A stretch of 33,850 nucleotides of DNA, taken from Candidatus Anaerobutyricum stercoripullorum (GTDB lineage: Bacteria; Bacillota; Clostridia; Lachnospirales; Lachnospiraceae). Shown piece after piece: positions 16,180 through 21,912 of this stretch. The stretch spans positions 1-33,850 of the forward strand of contig DXEQ01000065.1 of the NCBI GenBank assembly GCA_019114885.1. Reading direction: 5' to 3'. Each line of letters opens with the position of its first letter. The stretch's first letter is position 1. A model generated the notes under the pieces. It was not told where the DNA came from and did not search any database. It saw only the letters and a program-made list of their open reading frames with translations. Made by a program: the position numbers and the translations under genes.

Positions 16180-18621
16180 TTATTTGATATCCATATCTTT
16201 CATCATCCGCTGTACCGTATCGCGAATCTGTTTTTTCAGGAAGATCTCCTGGAAGGATTCTTCATACGGCGGATAAGCGATGCCGAATTCGGTGACGATA
16301 CCGGTGATCAGATCGTGGCCCGTCACGTCAAAGGCAGGATTATATACTTTTACGCCGGGAGCGGTCATTGGCTTTTCATACCACATGTCAGTGACCTCTT
16401 CCGGTTTTCTCTGTTCAATGACAATGTCGTCTCCGGTGGCGGTGGACATGTCGATGGTGGACGTCGGCGCACACACATAGAACGGCACGCCGTAACGTTT
16501 CGCCGCCAGGGCGGCCATGGAAGTGCCAATCTTATTGGCGGTATCGCCGTTTTTTGCCACACGGTCACAACCCACAAACACAGCCTGAATCTTTCCTTCC
16601 CGCATGAGGGAGGCTGACATGTTGTCGCACAGAAGAGTCACGTCCAGACCGGCGCTGAATAGTTCAAAGCTGGTAAGTCTCGCACCCTGCAAAAGGGGTC
16701 TTGTCTCGTCACAATATACTTTAAAATGATAGCCCTTTTCCTGTCCCAGATACATCGGGGCGGTGGCGGTGCCGTATTTTACGGTGGCCAGCTGACCGGC
16801 GTTACAGTGGGTCAGGAGACCGTCGCCCGGTTTTACGAGAGAAAGACCGTACTTTCCGATGGACTGGCAGACCAGAATATCTTCCTCCCGGATGGCCAGA
16901 GCCTCGTCATGAAGGGCGGCCACGATCTGCGCCACGGAATCGCCCTTGTGGGCGAGCACCACATTTTCCATGCGCTGAAGCGCCCAGGAGAGATTAACTG
17001 CCGTCGGCCGGGACGAATTGAGGTAGGCGGAAGCCTCCCGGAAGCGGCGCAGGAATTCCTCGTAGTCGGTCACAGGCCGTCCTGCAGAAGCAGTCTGCCC
17101 GGTGGCCGTCTGTCCCGCCGAAGCTGCCTGCCCGGAAGCGTCGGCTGTACCCTCCGCGATCTCTCTGGCGGCCAGATAGATGCCGATGGCCGCCGCCACG
17201 CCGATGGCCGGGGCGCCCCGCACTTTCAGCAGATAGATGGCGTCCCAGATGTCCTCCTGCGCGGTGAGAGAAAGAATCTCAATGCGGGAAGGGAGCTTTG
17301 TCTGATCGATGATGACCAGCGCGTGCTGTTCATCGTCAAGAGCTACGGTATCATAATCAAGGATCGTCTTTTTCGGGCCGATGAGAGGATTGTCCGGTTC
17401 GATGGCGCGGATGGCGTCCTCCATGGCACGGTAATAATCGTTGGCTGTCTGGAACTGCCGCTGATGCAGAATCAGGTCTTTGGCGAAAGTGAGAAGAATC
17501 TTCTCCGCGGAGGCCCGCTTCGCCATATCTTCAATGACGGTGATGTCCTTGTTGTGGGCCATACCTACAATCCGGCGGATACATTCCGTGCCGGCGTACC
17601 CGGCGGTATCCGCCATAATGTCCGCCAGATAGGACTGTTTAAATTCTTCGGATCTGGCCAGAGGTTCCGTCACCTGCTCGTCGTAAAGACGGCAGAACTT
17701 CTCCTTAAACAGATCGACGATCTCCAGGATGGCGCACATACACCAGCCGCAGAAGCGGGCGCGCTCTGCCGGAGCGTCGATAGTGGCATTGCCGTTTGCC
17801 CATGCAAAGAAGAGGTTGGCGATCACATTTCCTATGTCATAACCCATAGGGCCGAAGAACGCGAACTCCGGATCGAACACAAAGGTGTGGTCTTTGTTGA
17901 TAAAGACGGAACCGGTGTGCAGATCTCCGTGAATCAGCGACTGGGCGTGGTTCATAAAACGGAACTTGAGCCGTGCCACCTCTGCCCGCAGTTCTTCATC
18001 GCCGTAGATCTCCCGCTCCACAAAATCTCTGACCGGCGGAAACACATCGTTCCTCCCGTTATAATCAAGAAGCGGCTCGCCGAAGACCAGATTCTCCGTG
18101 ATGTCGCAAAGCTCCGGATTGGTGAACTCCCGCACCAGCGCCTTCCTCTTCTGATGGTCCATGACGATATCGGTGGTCATCAGCAGACTGTTCACAAGAA
18201 ATGTACTGATCTGCTCAGGAAATTTCGGATAGATCTCATGGTGAATCAGCCCGGTGCGCATCATGGTGTGCCCGATCATATCTTCCATGATCATGGCGCA
18301 CATCACACCGTCGTACAGGTACACTTCCGGCACCAGGCCCGGACACAGCGCGCCCTGCAGCTTCAAAATACTGGCCTCGATCCGTCCCCGGTCTGTGGTC
18401 AGCGTCATTTTATCGGAAATCCGCAGATGCTCCCCCGCCTGCTTGACGATGATGGAGCGGCCGCTTCGTTCATCCCATACCCGGAAAACATAATTCAGAT
18501 TCCCATCGCCGATCTCCTTGCAGGCAAGCGGCGCGTCCGCGTCAAAATACGAAAGCTTCGCCTGCACGTAATCGATGACGTCCGGTTCTTTCATCAGAAA
18601 ATAAGTATTAAAATCAGACAA
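16180..18621 (-). CDS. mtnKA: Fused S-methyl-5-thioribose kinase / MTR-1-phosphate isomerase (MtnK-MtnA)
   Basis: The most likely start is the TTG at 18621 (MSDFNTYFLMKEPD), about 10 nt after AAGGGGGAG; the ATG at 18594 is an alternative. Residues ~1-410 are MtnK: EIGDGNLNYVFRV (~35-47), TNPELCDITENLVF, LIHGDLHTGSVF and FDPEFAFFGPMGYDIG match the choline-kinase-like MTR kinase. Residues ~415-790 are MtnA: VRGAPAIGVAAAIG, LLTHCNAGQLATVKYG with the catalytic Cys (~605), and VGCDRVAKNGDTANKIGT with the catalytic Asp (~682). The chain would phosphorylate 5-methylthioribose and isomerise the product to methylthioribulose-1-phosphate, consecutive steps of methionine salvage. A ~25-residue Ala/Gly/Gln/Thr insertion (DASGQAASAGQTATGQTAS) interrupts the MtnA part. 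No downstream mtnB/C/D/X genes are in the window. Confidence 0.93.
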   Translation of the reverse strand: MSDFNTYFLMKEPDVIDYVQAKLSYFDADAPLACKEIGDGNLNYVFRVWDERSGRSIIVKQAGEHLRISDKMTLTTDRGRIEASILKLQGALCPGLVPEVYLYDGVMCAMIMEDMIGHTMMRTGLIHHEIYPKFPEQISTFLVNSLLMTTDIVMDHQKRKALVREFTNPELCDITENLVFGEPLLDYNGRNDVFPPVRDFVEREIYGDEELRAEVARLKFRFMNHAQSLIHGDLHTGSVFINKDHTFVFDPEFAFFGPMGYDIGNVIANLFFAWANGNATIDAPAERARFCGWCMCAILEIVDLFKEKFCRLYDEQVTEPLARSEEFKQSYLADIMADTAGYAGTECIRRIVGMAHNKDITVIEDMAKRASAEKILLTFAKDLILHQRQFQTANDYYRAMEDAIRAIEPDNPLIGPKKTILDYDTVALDDEQHALVIIDQTKLPSRIEILSLTAQEDIWDAIYLLKVRGAPAIGVAAAIGIYLAAREIAEGTADASGQAASAGQTATGQTASAGRPVTDYEEFLRRFREASAYLNSSRPTAVNLSWALQRMENVVLAHKGDSVAQIVAALHDEALAIREEDILVCQSIGKYGLSLVKPGDGLLTHCNAGQLATVKYGTATAPMYLGQEKGYHFKVYCDETRPLLQGARLTSFELFSAGLDVTLLCDNMSASLMREGKIQAVFVGCDRVAKNGDTANKIGTSMAALAAKRYGVPFYVCAPTSTIDMSTATGDDIVIEQRKPEEVTDMWYEKPMTAPGVKVYNPAFDVTGHDLITGIVTEFGIAYPPYEESFQEIFLKKQIRDTVQRMMKDMDIK

Positions 18622-18668
18622 AATCAATCTCCCCCTTTCCACAGGAAATGTAATTTCTCTCAGATGCC

Positions 18669-18704
18669 TTCTCCTTATCCCCGGTCCGCCTGCAGCCCGG
18701 AGAA
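18669..18704 (-). promoter_or_regulatory. Hairpin in the leader of mtnKA
   Basis: On the - strand TTCTCC (18699-18704) pairs with GGAGAA (18669-18674), with a GC-rich interior. It occupies the leader 50-85 nt ahead of the TTG start. It does not match an S-box or other SAM riboswitch as far as I can read. Confidence 0.3.
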
Positions 18705-18729
18705 ATCTACACAAATAAACACATTTGCC

Positions 18730-18747
18730 GTTACTGTTTACACAGTG
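18730..18747 (-). repeat. Partial inverted copy of the right end of the palindromic repeat
   Basis: GTTACTGTTTACACAGTG matches, with one difference, the reverse complement of the right end of the full element at 18768-18905 (GTTACTGTTCACACAGTG). It is a fragment or remnant of the same repeat family, in opposite orientation. Confidence 0.6.
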
Positions 18748-18767
18748 CCCGGCAATCATCTGTTATT

Positions 18768-18905
18768 ATGTTACTGTTCACTCGCCGAGCCACGCACTGG
18801 CTGCGTGGCTGCGGACCAATATGATTCAGCCGGCGATTTGGCCTTCGCGAAGCGAATTAGGATGCCAAATCGCATCGTTACTGGTCACTGTGTGAACAGT
18901 AACAT
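18768..18905. repeat. Palindromic intergenic repeat element with 14-bp terminal inverted repeats
   Basis: A 138-bp element with perfect ends ATGTTACTGTTCAC (18768-18781) and GTGAACAGTAACAT (18892-18905). Inside are a hairpin GCCACGCA-CTGGC-TGCGTGGC, a second stem GCGATTTGG ... CCAAATCGC, and the palindrome TTCGCGAA. It has no coding capacity. The architecture is that of a MITE or REP/BIME-type element. With its partial copies it fills most of the 431-bp gap between mtnKA and the Mrr-like gene. Confidence 0.8.
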
Positions 18906-18960
18906 TATTATTATAAAATAGCTCCCCGCGAAAAACAATGAAAAAACCGGTAGTCTGTAG

Positions 18961-18966
18961 TATAAT
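18961..18966 (+). promoter_or_regulatory. Possible -10 box for the Mrr-like gene
   Basis: TATAAT preceded by TAG lies about 87 bp before the start codon. No good -35 is present at 16-18 bp (GAAAAA at best). Transcription from here would carry the second repeat copy in the leader. Confidence 0.4.
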
Positions 18967-18973
18967 TAGTTGA

Positions 18974-19036
18974 TATGTTACTGTTCACTCCCCGAGCCAC
19001 GCACTGGCTGCGTGGCTGCGGACCAACATGATACAG
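18974..19036 (+). repeat. Second, left-half copy of the palindromic repeat (63 bp)
   Basis: Positions 18974-19036 repeat 18767-18829 with only three mismatches, including the complete GCCACGCA/TGCGTGGC hairpin. The copy stops where the full element continues, and abuts the ribosome binding site of the next gene (GAGCGGAGGAAC). Sharp module boundaries suggest mobility or recombination of the half-element. Confidence 0.88.
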
Positions 19037-19052
19037 AGGAGCGGAGGAACTT

Positions 19053-19589
19053 ATGAGAGGATTTGACATCGTAACGGGAATACTGGCAGCGGCGGTTCTG
19101 ACCGCTTACACAAAAGGATATCTGCTTTACACGGCGGGGAGGGGAGAGGAGTGCGTCTTTTATACGCTGCTCACCGCCATCGGGCTTTTGATTCTGGTCC
19201 GCCGGCTCATCAGCCGCCGGTACCTGCACATGTCCATGCGGAAGGTGGACCGGCTCAACGGCCGGGCTTTTGAGAAATATCTGCGGGCCCAGTTCAGACA
19301 TCTGGGCTACCGGGTCACCCTCACCGATCTCAGCCACGATTACGGCGCGGACCTGATCCTACGCCGCCACGGAGAGAAAATTGTGGTGCAGGCAAAACGA
19401 TACGAGAAAAATGTGGGAATCGCGGCGGTGCAGGAGGCGGTGGGCTCCGTGGCCTACTATGACGCGGACCGGGCCATGGTGGTCACCAACAGCGGCTTTA
19501 CCAAAAGCGCCAGAAACCTCGCCCGGCAGAACGAAGTGGAACTGTGGGGACGCTATGACATCCAGAAAAAGTTCCGGATCCGGGAGTGA
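19053..19589 (+). CDS. Membrane-anchored Mrr-type restriction endonuclease-like protein (178 aa)
   Basis: The start ATG at 19053 follows CGGAGGAAC. Residues ~8-25 and ~32-52 are two hydrophobic segments (IVTGILAAAVLTAY, YTLLTAIGLLILV). Residues ~65-170 are an Mrr_cat/PD-(D/E)xK nuclease domain: LNGRAFEKYLRAQFRHLGY, the acidic metal ligand in DYGADLIL, and QAKRY as the (E/Q)xK motif, then the AVQEAVGSVAYYDADRAMVVTNSGFT block. The catalytic residues appear intact. This two-TM plus Mrr layout is common in Firmicutes; proposed roles are cleavage of foreign or modified DNA near the membrane, but the target is unknown. No methylase partner is nearby. It sits directly upstream of the noncoding transcription unit. 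Confidence 0.85.
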   Translation: MRGFDIVTGILAAAVLTAYTKGYLLYTAGRGEECVFYTLLTAIGLLILVRRLISRRYLHMSMRKVDRLNGRAFEKYLRAQFRHLGYRVTLTDLSHDYGADLILRRHGEKIVVQAKRYEKNVGIAAVQEAVGSVAYYDADRAMVVTNSGFTKSARNLARQNEVELWGRYDIQKKFRIRE

Positions 19590-19709
19590 CCGGTGAGATG
19601 CCGCCACGGATAAATTATCAGAAAATTATAACTAAACAAAAATAAAAACTAAAATTTATCAGAATATTTAATCATTTTATAAAAACAGAAATTTTTTTGA
19701 AAAATAGTA

Positions 19710-19738
19710 TTGACAAAAAAGAGGTCTGGTATTATAAT
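19710..19738 (+). promoter_or_regulatory. Perfect consensus sigma-A promoter with A/T-rich upstream tract
   Basis: -35 TTGACA (19710-19715), exactly 17 bp, -10 TATAAT (19733-19738). The preceding ~100 bp is almost entirely A/T with runs such as ATTTTTTTGAAAAAT, as in a UP element. This is among the strongest promoters in the window and drives a noncoding region. Confidence 0.92.
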
Positions 19739-19821
19739 ACAGATACAAACAAAGAAAGGACGGATTAGTCCATTATATAGATTTTGTAATTATTAATTTT
19801 CAGTTTTTTGTAAAAGAAAAA

Positions 19822-20361
19822 GAGGTGAGACCACCAAGAAGGTTAATTTAATTTCAAGATCTAAATAAGCACAGGAGGTACAGACCACCAGCAAGACTAA
19901 TTTGAACTCAAAACTATACTAAGTAAAGGAGGTACGGTCCACCAAAAACTTTAATCTGACATTCAAACGATACTAACAGAGGAGGTACAGACCACCGGAA
20001 GTAGTAAGAGAGGAATTCAAGAGAACCTGAAGGAAGAGGTACAGGTAATAAGGGGTTAGAGATAGCGAGACCCAAAGAGTTGAGAAGCAGAAGGTGTACA
20101 GGTCACCGCGCAGTTTGTCTTTGAATTCATAGGATTGGCACTTTGACATTGTGATTTATAGGAAAGTTCGCTCGAGATTTTAAGGAAGCTTGATGGAGGA
20201 TTAAGAGATAACCGGTTATAGAATGTGGGATAGATAGAAGATTGGTGTAAGATTCCCGGAGAGTTCTTCTTAAGGTTAAGAGGAAAAGTATTTGAGGTAC
20301 GGTCCGACAAAAACTTTAACTTAACACTCGAAACGATATTATGAACAGGAGGTATTAGACC
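19822..20361 (+). repeat. Degenerate 53-55 nt tandem array with an AGGAGGTACAGACCACC-like core
   Basis: The final T of the GAGGT-like core falls at 19826, 19879, 19933, 19986, 20040 and 20095, then 20298 and 20353; spacings between neighbours are 53, 54, 53, 54, 55 and 55. Weaker cores may occur near 20200 (GGAGGATTAAG) and 20246 (GGTGTAAGATTCCC). The core can fold as GGAGG/CCACC with an A-A mismatch around an ACAG or TACGGT loop. The copy at 20093 changes to GGTG/CACC, preserving pairing. The flanks are also related: AAAAACTTTAA and AAACGATA recur after the third copy and the 20298 copy. It is not a CRISPR array because neither repeats nor spacers are exact. Confidence 0.85.
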
Positions 20362-20388
20362 GTTGGACATAATAGTTGAACAGTAAAA

Positions 20389-20428
20389 GGGAGCATCTGA
20401 ATTGGTAGTTAGGTGCTCTCTTTTCTTT
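20389..20428 (+). terminator. Rho-independent terminator of the noncoding RNA
   Basis: GGGAGCA (20389-20395) pairs with TGCTCTC (20414-20420), with one G-T wobble and further inner pairing. TTTTCTTTT follows, then a second T-run after GCC. Confidence 0.85.
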
Positions 20429-20460
20429 TGCCTTTTTTTAAATCAAGAGGCACTGTCCCC

Positions 20461-20491
20461 TGCCGCACCGCAGGCAGCGCACTGCGCGGCA
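20461..20491. other. GC-rich hairpin between the ncRNA and the carboxypeptidase gene
   Basis: TGCCG ... CGGCA with inner CGCAG/CTGCG arms forms a strong GC-rich stem in an otherwise A/T-rich spacer. It has no adjacent T-run. It looks like a remnant of an intergenic palindromic repeat. Confidence 0.4.
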
Positions 20492-20512
20492 AACTGGTTA
20501 CAGGATAAATGG

Positions 20513-20541
20513 TTGACGATTCTTCTTTTTTGAGGTAAATT
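20513..20541 (+). promoter_or_regulatory. Probable promoter of the M14 carboxypeptidase gene
   Basis: -35 TTGACG (20513-20518), 17-bp spacer, -10 TAAATT (20536-20541). The following leader contains the 12-bp inverted repeat at 20553-20589, so that hairpin would be transcribed. Confidence 0.5.
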
Positions 20542-20552
20542 AAAAAATAATT

Positions 20553-20589
20553 GTTAAGAAAATGTTTCCCGAACCGGCATTTTCTTAAC
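20553..20589. promoter_or_regulatory. Perfect 12-bp inverted repeat upstream of the carboxypeptidase gene
   Basis: GTTAAGAAAATG (20553-20564) and CATTTTCTTAAC (20578-20589) flank a 13-nt loop, ending 42 bp before the start codon. It may be an operator or a leader hairpin. No T-run follows, so a terminator is unlikely. Confidence 0.55.
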
Positions 20590-20631
20590 ATAATATTACG
20601 TACTTATTAAAAGAAGAAGGAGAAGCAGCCA

Positions 20632-21642
20632 ATGAAAAGAATCGTAAGAAGCACGAGGGTTTTCCTGTTCCTGTGTCTGTTTCTGGGAGCAGCCTTCTGG
20701 GCGGGACACAGTGTGGACGCGGATGCGGCCATCGTTTCCACCAGCCACCAGAAATATACCTACACAGAGTATAAGAAAGACTTAAAGCAGTTGAGGAAAA
20801 AATATAAAGAGCACTGTCAGGTCAATACCATCGGTCGGTCGGCGGATGACCGGAATCTCTATGAAGTGGTTCTGGGCAATCCGGAGGCGAAGAAGCATCT
20901 GGTGGTGATCGGCAACCTCCATGCCAGAGAGTACATGACGACACAGCTGTGCATGAGTCAGATTGAATATTATCTTAAGAATTATGATAAAAAGATCAAC
21001 GGAGAAAAGGTATCGAAGGTACTCGACAAGGTGGCCATCCATTATGTGCCGTCCTGTAATCCGGACGGTACGGCCATCAGTCAGTTCGGTTTCAATGCCA
21101 TAAGAGATAAGGAGCTGCGGGCGGATCTCAAGAGGATGCCGGGCAGCAGCACCCACTGGAAGGCCAATGCCCGCGGTGTGGATCTGAACAGAAACTGGGA
21201 TGTGGCTTTCCGCAGAGCGGGAAGACGCGGCTATGCCGGATTCCACGGCAGCAGGGCGGCCAGTGAGCCGGAAGTAAAAGCACTGGTGAAGATGATCAAC
21301 AAGACGGAGAAGAAGGGACGGATCGTGGGTGTGGTCAGCTACCATTCCACCGGTTCCATCCTCTACGGCAGATGTGCCGGTAACGCGACGGCCAAAGTGG
21401 CGCAGACCACAACCCGCATGTACCGGACTGCCCAGAGTCTTACAGGCTATCGGCTGATGCCAGCGGAAAGCCTGAGTTCAGCCGGCGGATGTTCCCGGGA
21501 ATATTTCCTCTATAAGAGAAAGATCCCGTGCATCACCCTGGAAGTGGGAAGAGGAGCCTGTCCTCTGTCCATCCGGGAGTTCCCGTCCATCTGGCAGAAG
21601 AATAAGGACGTGGTTTTCCGCGAGGCGTCGCTGTTCGACTGA
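20632..21642 (+). CDS. Secreted M14-family zinc carboxypeptidase (336 aa)
   Basis: The start ATG at 20632 follows AAGAAGGAGAAG. Residues 1-~32 are a signal peptide (VFLFLCLFLGAAFWAG ... ADA). The M14 fold follows with zinc ligands in NLHAREYMT (His97, Glu100) and SYHSTG (His238), the substrate-binding block NPDGT and RGVDLNRNWD, and the catalytic glutamate in LEVGRGACP (Glu304). All catalytic residues are present. Its size resembles the gamma-D-glutamyl-(L)-meso-diaminopimelate peptidase group, so a role in trimming peptidoglycan stem peptides is plausible; cleavage of extracellular peptides is the alternative. It is monocistronic, between the noncoding RNA terminator and its own bidirectional terminator. 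Confidence 0.9.
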   Translation: MKRIVRSTRVFLFLCLFLGAAFWAGHSVDADAAIVSTSHQKYTYTEYKKDLKQLRKKYKEHCQVNTIGRSADDRNLYEVVLGNPEAKKHLVVIGNLHAREYMTTQLCMSQIEYYLKNYDKKINGEKVSKVLDKVAIHYVPSCNPDGTAISQFGFNAIRDKELRADLKRMPGSSTHWKANARGVDLNRNWDVAFRRAGRRGYAGFHGSRAASEPEVKALVKMINKTEKKGRIVGVVSYHSTGSILYGRCAGNATAKVAQTTTRMYRTAQSLTGYRLMPAESLSSAGGCSREYFLYKRKIPCITLEVGRGACPLSIREFPSIWQKNKDVVFREASLFD

Positions 21643-21712
21643 TCTTGTGATGCCGGTTCGCGAAGACTGCCGCGGCAGAGCGCACAGAATCTCTGAATGT
21701 TTATGACATAAC

Positions 21713-21759
21713 AAAAAAGGACGCTGTTTTCCATAAACCGGAAACAGCGTCCTTTTTTT
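21713..21759. terminator. Strong bidirectional terminator
   Basis: AGGACGCTGTTT (21718-21729) pairs with AAACAGCGTCCT (21742-21753), with one bulged T possible near the loop. It is flanked by A6 on the left and T7 on the right, so it can end both the carboxypeptidase transcript and the opposing aminopeptidase transcript. Confidence 0.92.
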
Positions 21760-21874
21760 GCCTTGGCAAAAAGAAAATAATTCTTTGCAGCCATCATGGA
21801 AACGCAGCAGCTGCGCCCATGGCAGGAGGCATCCTGTGCAGAAAGATATTCAAAATCGATGAGAACCCTTATGT

Positions 21875-21900
21875 CCGCAGTATAAAAAAATGTACTGCGG
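21875..21900. other. Hairpin just beyond the aminopeptidase stop
   Basis: CCGCAGTA (21875-21882) and TACTGCGG (21893-21900) are perfect 8-bp arms; the A/T run lies in the loop, not after the stem. It sits 12 bp past the pepA stop on the - strand and is probably a 3' stabilising or processing hairpin, with termination at 21713-21759. The rest of the 21643-21912 gap shows nothing coding. Confidence 0.45.
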
Positions 21901-21912
21901 GGGGATTGGTTA

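Larger units (their letters stand above)
19745..20428 (+). ncRNA. Long structured noncoding RNA with a repeated hairpin (~680 nt), class unknown
   Basis: The unit is bounded by the consensus promoter at 19710-19738 and the terminator at 20389-20428. No ORF with a start and ribosome binding site exists on the sense strand: the first ATG is at 20193, and the three ATGs present (20193, 20223, 20341) meet stops within six codons. The 5' end can fold GGAC-GGATTA-GTCC (19758-19771). The body is purine-rich and carries a degenerate 53-55 nt tandem array (separate entry). Other local stems are GGGTT/GACCC near 20051-20072, ATAACCGGTTAT at 20208-20219 and CTTCTTAA-GG-TTAAGAGG at 20266-20283. Size and layout recall large ornate RNAs (ROOL, GOLLD), but I cannot match a consensus. 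Inference: an abundant structural RNA. Confidence 0.75.

Noticed and set aside
18622..18767. SAM riboswitch (S-box) upstream of mtnKA
   Set aside because: Methionine-salvage genes often carry one, so I looked for the conserved core and kink-turn sequence. Only a simple GC-rich hairpin is present.
16726..18921. A 731-codon open frame on the + strand
   Set aside because: It lies antisense to mtnKA, whose product has clear kinase and isomerase motifs. It has no ribosome binding site and its translation resembles no protein; it reflects codon bias of the real gene.
19822..20361. CRISPR array interpretation of the regularly spaced repeats
   Set aside because: The period is 53-55 nt, but repeats are degenerate and the intervening sequences are related to one another instead of unique. 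No cas genes are nearby.
20056..20370. A 104-codon - strand ORF within the noncoding RNA
   Set aside because: It has no Shine-Dalgarno before its ATG, and promoter and terminator both support + strand transcription.
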